Positions 10,848 through 23,516 of a stretch of 64,000 nt of DNA are shown here, piece by piece (the stretch's first letter is position 1; each line of letters starts with the position of its first letter). The stretch is taken from positions 2,170,001-2,234,000 of the forward strand of contig NC_135242.1 in assembly GCF_947623445.1 (NCBI RefSeq). The letters run 5' to 3'. Made by a program: the position numbers and the translations under genes. The notes beneath the pieces were generated by a model. The model made no database searches. It was not told the origin of the DNA and saw only the letters and a program-made list of their open reading frames with translations. This DNA comes from Clavelina lepadiformis. Lineage: Eukaryota; Chordata; Ascidiacea; Aplousobranchia; Clavelinidae.

Positions 10848-11861
10848 CAACACGGCGATTGTGACGATATCGCTGCACTCAAAGCGTCATATTAAAAAAA
10901 GTTAGAAAATTTCCGGTCCAATGCGCACGTGACGTCGATGTGGACTAGTTTGTTATTGTTTTGGCGATAGCTGGTTGCAGGTCCAGGCTAAGTTGCAAAT
11001 TTGGTGTGGGTTAGAATTTTTGGTATTTTGGAGTATTTGTCCTAAAATTTTAAGCTCAAAACTTACTGTAAATTTTAGGCAGTTGTTATAGAAATTTGAA
11101 AACAAGCATTCAGTCCAATTTAAGACTGCAGACAGTCATAACCTAGATATCGTTGCAAGCCAAAATTCAGAGGAGGTTTATGATGTGGTTTTGCGATAGA
11201 AGCTTCTTGATTTAATGTACTTTGCATCGAAAAGCCTATCTCTTCGAATTGGGTCATGACCCCTTAAATCACCTGGGGGTTACCGATGTGGCCATACGTA
11301 GCTGATTAGTAGACTCCATAACAGCAATTAAAGCAAATTCAAACCTGTAGTACTTCTACTAACGATACAGTAAGAAAACAGTCGACTGTTGCACGTGAAT
11401 TAAATGATTGTGAACCCTGATGCACACGATTGAATAGTAAAAAGCGGAAAAGTAATCAATGAAAGAATGCATCAAGTACTCGTTAATTAATGAAAGCACA
11501 TGCGGTGGTGTCGTCAACAACGCATAGTTTAAAGCAGTATGACAGAGTGGGAGAAAATGTAAAATGTGACGGGGCTCCACACTTCCTTTGACATAGATTC
11601 CAACTGAACATTAAAAGTTTTGCCTGGAAATTTGTAACTCGCATGCAAATGTTTACCAACATTCTGCATTAAGGAGCCGCATATGCTGAAATTTTGCGAT
11701 TTCTATGATTTTGTTGGACGATCTGCGTAATGGTTAAAAAAGTGTGTTAGACCAATCAGAGGCCAGCGTTGTTTTCCAGTGCGGGGATTCCCCTAGCAAA
11801 TCGTGCGTTAAAAAGTTGCAGGTCGCATGTTTAGATGAGCGTCTGCTAACCTGCACTGTAG
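10848..11861. repeat. 1-kb repeat R1 (right copy)
   Basis: Direct repeat of 1-1012. It starts at CAACACGGCGATTGTGACGA and ends at the shared motif near 11861, where the KHDRBS-related duplicate A begins. No gene is seen in it. Confidence 0.85.
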
Positions 11862-13839
11862 GTGAAAATTGATTTTTTTGGTCCAAAATTGTGCACACTT
11901 CATTTTTACATTCTATTGCGAGGGTTAGAGATAAGACACAAAAATTCAGGGAGCCCAGTGAGGAATTTTTCGATTAATTGCATTTTGACTAACTTCACTT
12001 TATAATAAAGCAAACAAATCAGGTCCTATTACAAGCATTCAAGGCGCCTTAACCAGTACCTTGCTTGTAAAACAGATAAAAAAATGAAACACGACTTGAC
12101 ACCTCTGCTTCATACACGACCTCAACATGGTTCAAGCTCGTAGTGATTTTACGGTATTTTGTCGACATTCATCGCTGTTTATTCCGTCAAACTCGCAAAT
12201 TAAGCTTTGACACTGATTCTCAACCACGTTGAAATAACACTCAAACCAAATGCCAAGCACAGTAGTTTATTGAGTAATAATGTGTCCTGATTGTTGCCAA
12301 GTTCCTATCAAGTTCACCTGAGTGAGATAGAGCAGTTAAAGTAAAATAAGTAGTTCCCGTGCAAAAGAAAAACTACAATTCTTTGCCCCACAAGGTGGCG
12401 CAATAACAGTTTTTAAACGAAACATTCCTGCTCAGTAAAATATTTGAGTATCAGTCTGACTATATCGTCACTGTTTCATCGGACAGGGCAAGTCAATATC
12501 ATCAAGGCAGGTTCACTATGCACTGTAGATCATACCATCCAACATCATTTAAAACTTACATGATAGTTTTCTAGTGACATCCATCGAAGTTGTCCAGCCT
12601 GTAAAATAACATGATTCCTTAATAGGGCGCTTGGACAACTTAATATAAAAGGTAGGTTAAAGTTAAAATAATTTTGTTTAAGCACGCCACTCAGCTAGAC
12701 TAAATGTCAACATGGATAAGTCTGTCCTGTTGAGCTTTAACTAAAATGTCGTCACAGTGACTGTTAAACAGTGTCCACGTAATTGCACCCATGGACTAAA
12801 AGAAACTGATTTATTTGTAATCATTAATTTATACAGAGCAATAGATTATTTGCTGATGAATTAAACGTTTTTTAATTGAGGCGTGAAGGTTCGCATGGGT
12901 GCAATTAATAGGAAACTAAACTACAAAAATGAGAAGCTTTGTTATGACGCTTACATGAAACTAAACCAACTTACCAGGTGTTAAGTTGGCATGATCCGAC
13001 CTATACAAAACAAAAATTCAAGTTTGAATTTTTGCTAAAACTATTTAATACAATCTACTGCAATGGCTTTGTTCGTGTCAGACACTCGTAATACGCATCA
13101 CAAAAATTCAGAGGCCTAGACACATTTATTGACATCATCATCCACGAACGAAAGTTTGGGATGGTTTTGAAATCGGAAAAGATTTAAAAACATCCATCTA
13201 CATAGCTATACTAGGACACCAAACTACTGTAAAACGCTGGATTCCAAAGCAAAGTTTCTACTGTTTGCATATAACTTACTATTTAAATTGATGAAATGCT
13301 TTCGTTGCTTGAGAATGAACTCTGAAAAACAAATAAATTTCAGTAAACATTGTTTGTTGCAGCGACACATTATTACTCAATTTGATTTAAATCAGAGACT
13401 CTAGTCAATCTTCATCAGTTTATCTGTGAGAGAGTTATGTCTTCATCATGTTTTTGCGCACATAATTGCCTTAGTAGTTTCTCCAGAACAAACTTACTTG
13501 AAAAAAACTTCACCAACTTCAACGAAGAATCGTCTATTCCCTGATTCATCCCTGAAAATGTAACCATAGTCATTGATATGAAAAAACAGAGAATCAAACT
13601 TAACGGCAAAAATTTCACTTTAGAATTTCAGATAATGTTCACTATGATTCATCACCAACATTATGATGGGGAATCCAACATAACCATTATCATCACCCGT
13701 GAGATACCACGACGATGGTGAACCATCTCATTGCTGTAACTTACCGCCTCCTGACGCACTGGAAGACTTCTTGCGAATTCCAATTCCATTATATTGATGC
13801 AATTTCAGCGCACACAATCTATAATAACATAATGCAACA

Positions 13840-14440
13840 ACGTTAAATTTAAGAAGACTACAGAACAAGTTTGACAAGATTAATTTGGTGTCTCAGAAAG
13901 TTGAGCTTATTTGAATATATTCATCACGTCAAAATATGACGGGGAAAGAAGTCTTTTCATCATAGACAATTCCAAGAAGCAATTTTAGTTCACAACTACA
14001 AGCGACCTACCTCCAAAAGCATTTTTCCGGATAAATGGATTGGTTCCAGGCATACAAGCCTATGAAATTCTACAAAACAAAGAGCAATTTTAATTCGTGG
14101 CAACTGTCGTGCACAAAAACACCGGCATATAACTTGAGCACAGCGTTAAATTTGAGAAGACTACAGAATAAGTTTGACGAGATAAGTTTGGTGTCTCAGA
14201 AAGTTGAGCTTATTTGAATATATTCATCACGTCAAAATATGACGGGGAAAGAAGTCTTTTCATCACAGACAATTCTAAGAAGCAAATTTAGTTCACAACT
14301 ACAAGCGACCTACCTCAAAAAGCATTTTCCGAATAAATGGTTTGGTTGTAGGCATACAAGCCTATGAAATTCTACAAAACAAAGAGCAATTTTAATTCGT
14401 GGCAACTGTCGTGCACAAAAAGACTGGCATCTAAGTCGAG
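13840..14440. repeat. Local tandem repeat of about 300 bp, two units
   Basis: Two adjacent units of about 300 bp, each containing GAAGACTACAGAA, TCTCAGAAAGTTGAGC and CAGGCATACAAGCC or a close variant. The same pair is present in duplicate B (about 19815-20420), so it predates the larger duplication. Confidence 0.75.
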
Positions 14441-15030
14441 CACTTCTCAGATTATTTCCCTTATAACTTCATGGTTTGCAATAAACCTCAGTCCACTACT
14501 CGATCATCATGGAAAGTGCATAACACGATGTGACAAAACTTAGATTAGACACAAAAGCAGAGTCTTTATAAAACTTAAACTTACTTCATTGAAACAGAAA
14601 CGGAGCAAGCGTGCTTCATGAGTTCTGCAAATAAAAGTATGCATTACAAACACAAGCAGGTCGAAGAAGTCTATTCTAAAACTAAGGTAATTTATGTTAG
14701 TAATTTACAAAATTTAGTATTTGGTTTTAATTAACATCAATTTTGTAAATTTTACTTTACCTTATTGGTTTACATCATTTGATTAGTTCACCTTTTGAAT
14801 TCATCGATAAAGTTGAGCGCGGGACGTTTAACAGCAATAAAAGTTAGCCAATTCTTTTGAGGCATTCGTGATTCGTTGTTATTCACATTTAATCATTTTG
14901 CCTACTACTCCCGAGGGAAATTTGCACGTTAGTTAGGCATTATCACTTAAACAGTTAATGCACAAATGTACTGAATATCCCAGCATGTCCGTCGTTCTTT
15001 TTCTTACCATTGCCCAGGCAAGTTGAATTA

Positions 15031-15127
15031 CCGTAAAACCTCTATTTCACCGCCATAGCGCTCTATTTTTCAATCCTTCTTTAAAAGTGGCGTTCTATTA
15101 GAGGTGGCGCTCAAAGAGGTTTTACGG
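15031..15127. mobile_element. 97-bp TA-flanked MITE (Tc1/mariner-like)
   Basis: Terminal inverted repeats CCGTAAAACCTCT and AGAGGTTTTACGG, flanked by TA on both sides. Duplicate B has the empty site (GAATTAACTTTC near 21016), so the insertion followed the duplication. There is no coding capacity. Assignment to Tc1/mariner rests on the TA target and the small inverted-repeat form. Confidence 0.85.
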
Positions 15128-15647
15128 TAACTTTCTTGTAACATTGATGGTTTGGTTTAAAGTCAACTACAAGCTCTACTACGAATGTTGAACCATTTGA
15201 AGTGATTATTTTGGAAAATGTATTTACATTTTTCACAATTAAAAATTTCAAACAAGCACGATAGCAACGAAAGAACTGAAAAAACACTTTAAAACTTATT
15301 GTTGCATTTGATAACGCACATTAAATAAAAATTTTAATTCTTAAAAGTTTGCCTAGTCCCAAATTTTGCTTCACAAATTGTCTGTTTTTGTACACTTGAA
15401 ATTATTACAGACTTGCTTGGATTTTACATCACTTAAACTTCTCGAATTTGGTTGAAATGACTGATTAGCTACTTGAGATATGTTGATGTTATTTAAAAAA
15501 AACATTTACGTGGCCAATATTAAAATCAAGTCGAAGCTAATGTTTATTTGTTGATGGCAGTTATTTCTGGGGACTTGACAGGACCAGTCAAGTCCAGGTT
15601 GTTTATGCAATTTGCAAAACAGTCTTGCCTGTGACACGGCAGGCAGC

Positions 15648-15760
15648 TCAGTACGGCTTCGCTCCACCGCGGCCACGGCCTCCACCACGCATTTTCCCTC
15701 TAAAAGCCTTCTGCACGGGGTACTGGCCTGAAGAGTCCCCAGCTCCATTACTGTAGGGGT
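15648..15760 (-). pseudogene. Duplicate last exon (9') of the KHDRBS-like gene
   Basis: The acceptor TTGCAG, reading frame and stop are all kept. It encodes [20 protein letters not shown] and ends in RGRGGAKPY. It differs from exon 9 by one visible residue change (V for L) and silent changes. It lies downstream of the parental gene on the same strand, so it could serve as an alternative terminal exon. Whether it is used cannot be told from the sequence; it is listed as pseudogene only because the rest of the gene is absent here. Confidence 0.75.
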
Positions 15761-15829
15761 CTGCAAACCAATTACAATTACTTTCAATTTAAATTGCTCA
15801 AGCATACAACTATACAAGCATTTACTTAC

Positions 15830-15885
15830 CATAGGCCTCACTGTATGCATATGCGTCAGTGTATGTCCCATCCATGGCATAAGAC
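15830..15885 (-). pseudogene. Duplicate exon 8' of the KHDRBS-like gene
   Basis: This 56-bp exon copy has intact acceptor and GTAAGT donor. It encodes [19 protein letters not shown], identical in protein sequence to exon 8 at 21733-21788. The splice phase fits exon 7 of the parental gene, so exon 7 to 8' to 9' would be an in-frame alternative. Confidence 0.75.
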
Positions 15886-16562
15886 CTGCAAATCCAGACA
15901 AGTAAATTTTTATTATTTATGAAGCAAAAACTTTTTACCTTGCAAATAAATGACGTTAAATATGTGTCTTTCATATCAGTATGAATGGTCCAGCGAATAA
16001 ACCACACAATGGTTCAGAAAGAATTGCTATAGCACACTTTCTGGCCACTACAATACATCGAACAGCACTTAGTGGAATCCGAAGGTGCGTTTACAAACTA
16101 AACATTGCAATTTATTTTTAATTTGATTTAATTCAAGTATTTAGCGGCTAACCTAAATTGTAGTTGAAAATTGATTTTTATATTCTATTGCAAGGATTGG
16201 AGAAAAGACACAAAAATTCAGGGAGCCCAATGAGGAATCTTTCCATTAATTGCATTTTGACTAACTTCACTTTATAATAAAACAAGCAAACTTGGCCTTA
16301 TAACAAGCGAACACGGCGCCTTAACCAGTACCTTGCTTGTAAAAGAGATAAAAAGTGAAACACGACTTGACACCTCTGCTTCATACACGACCTCAACATG
16401 GTTCAAGCTCGTAGTGATTTTACGGTATTTTGTCGACATTCATCGCTGTTTATTCCGTCAAACTCGCAAATTAAGCTTTGACACTGATTCTCAACCACGT
16501 TGAAATAACACTCAAACCAAATGCCAAGCACAGTAGTTTATTGAGTAATAATGTGTCCTGAT

Positions 16563-18260
16563 TAGGGATGCACAATACAGAATATCGAATCTTAGAGATT
16601 CGAATCTCAATGTATTCGAATCTTATTTGCGGATTCGAAATTAAATGTGTTAAATGAACAGTGTGCGATGTTAAACAAATGTAAAGTTGATATTTTCCGT
16701 CTTGCGCGCCGCCTTTTTTCTTCATAGACTGTTTGTTCCAAGCGCCTATTTTCTTCCTTCATAGGGTTCACGCAGTTATCAGAACTGCAGACACGCAGTG
16801 CGTTCCCGTACGAGTAAATAATTTGTCCTGCCTAGATTTTAGTTTAATCATCCGTAACGAAAAACGCCAAGAAAAAGCTTAAGTTTGCACGCGCTGCATG
16901 TGTGTGCGGGCGAATGATTCATTACGTGTGCTGTGCAGTGCAGTCGCGCGCGTTGATTCACTCACCAACCATGCGCTTGAGATTCGTAAACAAGTAAGCA
17001 GTAGACTGTATGTAAGTGTAGAGGAATAAGATAATCTATTAATTATTATCACTGCGTCATGTCGACTGGTCGTGGGCGAAAAAAAAGTTCCAGCGTGTGG
17101 GAACATTTTTGTAAGCCAGATGAAAAGAATAGCGTGGTTTGTCGCCATTGCAAGGCAATTTTATCATATTGCAACAGTACTGGCAGTCTGTTGAAGCACT
17201 TGAAGAAAAAGCATGTGTTCTTAAATATCAGCGAAATTGAAGGCAGTCTCTCTTCAAGCGCAAATAACAACAGTAGGAAGTAGGAACAACACCAGTAGGA
17301 ATTACAACAGTCCAAGGACTCGTGGAAGAATTGTTACCTCTAAAGGTGGCCAGTGACTTTATTGAAGGAGATAAACATGTGACAACTGCAGCCATTATAC
17401 CATTAATTAAAGGGCTGTTGAGTAACTACTCAAGCTCCTTCTCTACAAGCAGTGCTAGTGTGCATATTTCTGCATTTAGACAAAAGATTAAATCTGCTAT
17501 AGAATGCAGATTTGACTTTGCTGTTGCATCTGATGATGTTCCATTTCCATCTTTATTTGATATAGCAACATGGCTTCACCCAGCATACAAAGAAAAGTAT
17601 TTTAAACCGCATCATGCTACAAGGGTTCACCTGCATTTAAAATCAGAAATGATTTCTGACACAACCATAGCAGTGATAGCACCACCAGTTCTGTTTCCAT
17701 GATGGAAAATTAGTTTAATTTAGGAATGGAGGTGCAACAAAGCAACCAAGAAGATGCAGATGATGAGGGAGCTGACATTGACACTATCATAACTAATAAG
17801 GTTTCAGCCTACCTAAAAGATAACTCCAATAAAACAGACGTGTTGGAGTATTGGAACTTAAAAAAAAGAATTACCGAAAGTCACTTAGAAGCACTGAATA
17901 TCCTACATTGCAACAAGCAGCTTCTTGATTAATTTAATGATTCGATGTGTAAATGTGTTACCTCCGAAAAGTATGGTATTAAGACTGTTGGTAGTGCAGG
18001 TGACAAGAACTACACGGCTCTATGCTTTAATATGAATCGTATGATGCTTGATTTAGCATATGTTATACTGTTTGCCATGTGATACTAATACAATTCAAAA
18101 TAATGTACAAATATTTTTGCTTTTTGTTCGTTATTATTTGGAAAAAATTGCCTAGAAAAAATTGCCGCGTAATTTCAGAATAGATTCGAAATTCTGGATT
18201 CAAAATTAAGTATTCTAGAATATTCTAGAATAGCCAGGTATTCTGTATTGTTCATCCCTA
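16563..18260 (+). mobile_element. Non-autonomous, decayed hAT transposon
   Basis: Bounded by the 8-bp direct repeat GTCCTGAT (16555-16562 and 18261-18268). The terminal inverted repeats are TAGGGATGCACAATACAGAA and its near complement ending GTTCATCCCTA. Duplicate A has the empty site near 12286. Both the 8-bp duplication and the TAGGGATG end fit hAT. The interior holds separated remnants of one transposase, described below. It is 1698 bp, short for an autonomous hAT. Confidence 0.92.
17059..17932 (+). pseudogene. hAT transposase remnant (BED finger plus C-terminal pieces)
   Basis: 17059-17283 encodes a BED-type zinc finger: SVWEHFCK, then CRHC, then HLKKKH. It ends in a stop after 74 residues. 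17322-17702 in another frame gives a central piece including FDIATWLHPAYKEKYF. 17726-17932 gives an acidic stretch and DVLEYWNLKKR, the start of the hAT C-terminal dimerisation region. The catalytic middle is largely missing. This is a plain DNA-transposon gene broken by frame changes and deletion. Confidence 0.75.
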
Positions 18261-21200
18261 GTCCTGATTGTTGCCAAGTTCCTATCAAGTTCACCTGAGT
18301 GAGATAGAGCAGTTAAAGCAAAATAAGTAATTCCCGTGCAAAAGAAAACTACAATTCTTTGCCCCACAAGGTGGCGCAATAACAGTTTTTAAACGAAACA
18401 TTCCTGCTCAGTAAAATATTTGAGTATCAGTCTGACTATTTCGTCACGGTTTCATCGGACAGGGCAAGTCAATATCATCAAGGCAGGTTCCCTATGCACT
18501 GTAGATCATACCAACCAACATCATTTAAAACTTACATGATAGTTTTCTAGTTACATCCATCGAAGTTGTCCAGCCTGTAAAATAACATGATTCCTTAATA
18601 GGGCACTTGGACAACTTAATATAAAAGGTAGGTTAAAGTTAAAATAATTTTGTTTAAGCACGCCACTCAGCTAGACTAAATGTCAACATGGATTAAATCT
18701 GTCCTGTTGAGCTTTAACTAAAATGTCGTCACAGTGACTGTTAAACAGTGTCCATGTAATTGCACCAATGGACTAAAAGAAACTGATTTAATTTTAATCA
18801 TTAATTTATACAGAGCAATAGATTATTTGCTTATGAATTAAACGTTTTTTAATTGAGGCGTGAAGGTTCGCATCGGTGCAATTAATAGGAAACTAAACTA
18901 CAAAAATGAGAAGCTTTGTTATGGCGCTTACATGAAACTAAACCAACTTACCAGGTGTTAAGTTGGCATGATCCGACCTATACGAAACAAAAATTCAAGT
19001 TTGAATTTTTGCTAAAACTATTTAATACAATCTACTGCAATGGCTTTGTTCGTGTCAGAGACTCGTAATACGCATCACAAAAATTCAGAGGCCTAGACAC
19101 ATTTATTGACATCATCATCCACGAACGAAAGTTTGGGATGGTTTTGAAATCGGAAAAGATTTAAAAACATCCATCTACATAGCTATACTAGGACACCAAA
19201 CTACTGTAAAACGCTGGATTCCAAAGCAAAGTTTCTACTGTTTGCATATAACTTACTATTTAAATTGATGAAATGCTTTCGTTGCTTGAGAATGAACTCT
19301 GAAAAACAAGTAAATTTCAGTAAACGTTGTTTGCTGCAGTGACACATCATTACTCAATTTGATCTAAATCAGAGACTCTAGTCAATCTTCATCAGTTCAT
19401 CTGTGAGAGAGTTATGTCTTCATCATGTTTTTGCGCACATATTTGCCTTAGTAGTTTCTCCAGAACAAACTTACTTGAAAAAAACTTCACCAACTTCAAC
19501 GAAGAATCGTCTATTCCCTGATTGATCCCTGAAATGAAACGAAAGTCATTGATATGAAAAAACAGAGAATCACACTAAATGGCAAAAATTTCACTTTAGA
19601 ATTTCAGATAATGTTCACTATGATTCATCACCAACATTGTGATGGGGAATCCAACATAACCATTATCATCACCCGTGAGATACCACGACGATGGTGAACC
19701 ATCTCATTGCTGTAACTTACCGCCTCCTGACGCACTGGAAGACTTCCTTCGAATTCCAATTCCATTATATTGATGCAATTTCAGTGCACACAATCTATAA
19801 TAACATAATGCAACAGCGTTAAATTTGAGAAGACTACAGAATAAGTTTGACGAGATTAATTTGGTGTCTCAGAAAGTTGAGCTTATTTGAATATATTCAT
19901 CACATCAAAATATGACGGGGAAAGAAGTCTTTTCATCACAGACAATACCAAGAAGCAATTTTAGTTCACAACTACAAGCAACATACCTCAAAAAGCATTT
20001 TTCCGGATAAATGGATTGGTTCCAGGCATACAAGCCTATGAAATTCTACAAAACAAAGAGCAATTTTAATTCGTGGCAACTCTTGTGCACAAAAAGACTG
20101 GCATATAACTTGAGCACAGCGTTAAATTTGAGAAGACTACAGAATAAGTTTGACAAGATTAGTTTGGTGTCTCAGAAAGTTGAGCTTATTTAAATATATT
20201 CATCACGTCAAAATATGACGGGGAAAGAAGTCTTTTCATCACAGACAATTCCAAGAAGCAAATTTAGTTCACAACTACAAGCAAACTACCTCAAAATGCA
20301 TTTTCCGGATAAATGGGTTGGTTGTAGGCATACAAGCCTATGAAATTCTACAAAACAAAGAGCAATTTTAATTCGTGGCAACTGTCGTGCATAAAAAGAC
20401 TGGCATCTAACTCGAGCACTTCTCAGATTATTTCCCTTATAACTTCACGGTTTGCAATAAACCTCAGTCCACTACTCGATCATCATGGAAAGTGCATTAC
20501 GTGATGTGACAAAACTTACATTAGACACAAAAGCAGAGTCTTTATAAAACTTAAACTTACTTCATTGAAACAGAAACGGAGCAAGCATGCTTCTTGTTCT
20601 TGAGTTCTGCAAATAAAAGTTTGCATTACAAACACAAGCAGGTCGAAGAAGTCTATTCTAAAAGCATGGTAATTTTAGTTCAATATTTACAACATTTAGT
20701 ATTTGGTTTTAATTAACATCAATTTTGAAAATTTTACTTTACCTTATTGGTTTACATCATTTGATTAGTTCACCTTTTGAATTCATCGATAAAGTTGAGC
20801 GCGGGACGTTTAACAGCAATAAAAGTTAGCCAATTCTTTTGAGGCATTCGTGATTCGTTGATTTGTTGTTATTCACATTTAATCATTTTGCCTACTACTC
20901 CCGAGGGAAATTTGCACGTTAGTTAGGCATTATCAGTTAAACAGTTAATGCACAAATGTACTGAATATCCCAGCCTGTCCATCGTTCTTTTTCTTACCAT
21001 TGCCCAGGCAAGTCGAATTAACTTTCTTGTAACATTGATGGTTTGGTTTAAAGTCAACTACAAGCTCTACTATACGAATGTTGAACCATTTGAAGTGATT
21101 ATTTTGGAAAATGTATTTACACTTTTCACAATTAAAAATTTCAAACAAGCACGATAGCAACGAAAGAACTGAAAAAAACACTTTAAAACTTATTGTTGCA

Positions 21201-21541
21201 TTTGATAACGCACATTAAATAAAAATTTTAATTCTTAAAAGTTTGCCTAGTCCCAAAATTTGCTTCACAAATTGTCTGTTTTTGTACACTTGAAATTATT
21301 ACAGACTTGCTTGGATTTTACATCACTTAAACTTCTCGAATTTGGTTGAAATGACTGATTAGCTACTTGAGATATGTTGATGTTATTTAAAAAAAACATT
21401 TACGTGGCCAATATTAAAATCAAGTCGAAGCTAATGTTTATTTGTTGATGGCAGTTATTTCTGGGGACTTGACAGGACCAGTCAAGTCCAGGTTGTTTAT
21501 GTAATTTGCAAAAGAGTCTTGCCTGTGACACGGCAGGCAGC

Positions 21542-23492
21542 TCAGTACGGCTTCGCTCCTCCGCGGCCACGGCCTCCACCACGCATTTTCCCTCTAAAAG
21601 CCTTCTGCAAGGGGTACTGGCCTGAAGAGTCCCCAGCTCCATTACTGTAGGGGTCTGCAAACCAATTACAATTACTTTCAATTTAAATTGCTCAAGCATA
21701 CAAAGGATACAACTATACAAGCATTTACTTACCATAGGCCTCACTGTATGCATATGCGTCAGTGTATGTCCCATCCATGGCATAAGACCTGCAAATCCAG
21801 ACAAGTAATTTTTTATTATTTATGAAGCAAAAACTTGTAACCTTGTAGATAAATGACGTTAAATATGTGTCTTTCATATCAGTATGAATGGTCCAGCGAA
21901 TAAACCACACAATGGTTCAGAAAGAATTGCTATAGCACACTTTCTGGCCACTACAATACATCGAACAGCACTTAGTGGAATCCGAAGGTGCGTTTACAAA
22001 CTAAACATTGCAATTTATTTACTCACCCATTAGCATAAGGATCAACAAATGCTTCGGAGCCGTAAGCTGCATCATATGCTGCATCTGCATACTCACCCCC
22101 ATAACCTTCATAGGCTTCAACATATTCGAAGCCCTAACAAACATGTGGATAATCGACTTGTTTTATATGGGGATGTGTGGAATGAAGATTTACTTACATA
22201 TTCATCGCCTTGAGCATATGGGTCAGCCTGAAGTGCCACTGGCATCGTCTTGGCCATGTTAGTGGCTCCTCGTCCACGTGAACCGCGTTGTGCTGCGGAT
22301 CCTGCCACAAAAGACACAATTACTAGTTCTGGACAAGCGGGACGACTTCCTGCAAAGCATAAACCAACCTCTGCCTGATCCTCGATTTCCTCCTCTGGCA
22401 GCAGTTCCTCTTCCAGCTCCTCTTGCCCCACCACGTGGATGGCCTCTGTACAATGAATTTAGTTATTTAGCAGGCACAATGTGCCAGCATGTTTGTTATC
22501 TTATTCCATGCTCTCAGATTATTTCCCTTTAAAATTTCATGGCCAAACTTTGTCAGGCCTCGTTACACTACTCAATCATCATCAAGGCAAAGTTCTATAA
22601 GATATCTAAGTTACCCTACCTCATCATTCCCCGACCACTGGCTGTTCCCCGCTGCCCCATTCGTCCTCCTCTGGGTGCCGCCGCTGCCATGGACTGACTG
22701 AGATACTCTTCGTCGTCAATCTGAAGCAATTTGACAATTTCTAAAGCAGCTCTCCCCATGTTGATATGTGCCTGAGAGAGAACGTATTTTGAGTTAGAAA
22801 TGCCTGTATTTATCTTTTTAGAAAAGTAAAATTTAATAATTTTAGACATGTAATATTTTGTTACCTGCCCGAGGGGTGCATTTGACATAATCTTCACGTG
22901 AAGTGGGTGCTTTAAATGGGAATATTTGGGGTCACCACTCTTAATTAAATCGTCCATCTAAAGTCAATATAATTTTCAAATTAGAAACACTCAAGCGTAT
23001 CGTATAATACTTTAATTACCTTTTTCTGATCTCGCATTGACCCTCTTCCGAGAATACTGATCCTGGTGTTGGTAACTTCCTGGATGCCTTTCAATGTTGC
23101 TCCTCCAGGTCCAAGCAGACGACCGACAAAATTAAAATTTGGGTATTCGTCTGTTGGTACTTTTATGTTCATTGAAGATTTGGAATTTTTGTCAGGGAAG
23201 CAGGAAAGGAATTCACATTTTTCATTTTCTTCATCATTATTTGGGTTTGTTCTGCTCGGATTCTTAAGCTTCTGAATTTCTATTCAAAAAAATTAAGATG
23301 ATCAGTTATTACTTTTGGCTACTACGAACTGATATTCTGCTGCAGATGAAAATTTATCTATGATCAACAACAATAACAAAACAGCATACCATGAGAAATC
23401 AATCTTACGGCGTGAACAAAAGATGGGTCAATGCTGTCCTTCTCAGCCATCAACTCGGGCAGGTACTTTGTGTCAACAACTTGATCTGCCAT
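21542..23492 (-). CDS. KHDRBS: STAR-family RNA-binding protein, KHDRBS/Sam68-like
   Basis: Nine exons on the minus strand: 23492-23390, 23279-23020, 22957-22865, 22771-22620, 22445-22369, 22301-22198, 22133-22027, 21788-21733, 21654-21542. They total 1065 bp and 354 residues, all in phase. The QUA1 region begins [16 protein letters not shown], almost as in vertebrate Sam68. The KH domain (about 73-165) has [15 protein letters not shown] with the GxxG-type loop and ILGRGSMRD, then SGDPKYSHL. An RGG/GR-rich stretch (about 190-238) and a Tyr/Ala-rich tail ending RGRGGAKPY follow. Members bind U/A-rich RNA and regulate splicing in the nucleus. The frame giving [12 protein letters not shown] over exon 5 is wrong; the RGG frame is the one in phase. 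The last two exons are duplicated downstream at 15648-15885. Confidence 0.88.
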
Positions 23493-23516
23493 ATTTCTTT
23501 AGTTTGTTATGCTTGT

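Larger units (their letters stand above)
11862..16114 (-). repeat. Duplicate A of the KHDRBS 3' region
   Basis: Direct duplicate of 16147-22020 once the 1.7-kb transposon in the latter is subtracted. It carries complete copies of the last two KHDRBS coding exons and the long downstream region. Homology stops inside intron 7, a few bases before the exon 7 donor of the parental gene. From 11862 to about 15640 I see no exon. Short ORFs are not conserved in frame between A and B, except one 60-residue reading at 14035-14217 that lies in a local repeat and looks like chance. Confidence 0.85.
16147..22020 (-). repeat. Duplicate B of the KHDRBS 3' region
   Basis: Counterpart of 11862-16114, interrupted by the hAT element at 16563-18260. 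It contains the resident exons 8 and 9 of the KHDRBS-like gene. Positions 18269-21540 hold no exon that I can support. The gap between the duplicates (16115-16146) is only about 30 bp, so this is a near-tandem direct duplication. Confidence 0.85.

Noticed and set aside
14035-14217. 60-residue ORF repeated at 20011-20193
   Set aside because: Present because the DNA is duplicated; it lies in a local repeat, has no domain, and changes between copies are not protein-conserving.
15506-15901. 131-residue minus-strand ORF and its twin at 21400-21804
   Set aside because: It reads through exon 8, intron and exon 9 in a frame other than the spliced one.
22117-22434. ORF with an acidic stretch [12 protein letters not shown]
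   Set aside because: It overlaps KHDRBS exon 5 in the wrong frame. Exon phases require the RGG-rich frame.
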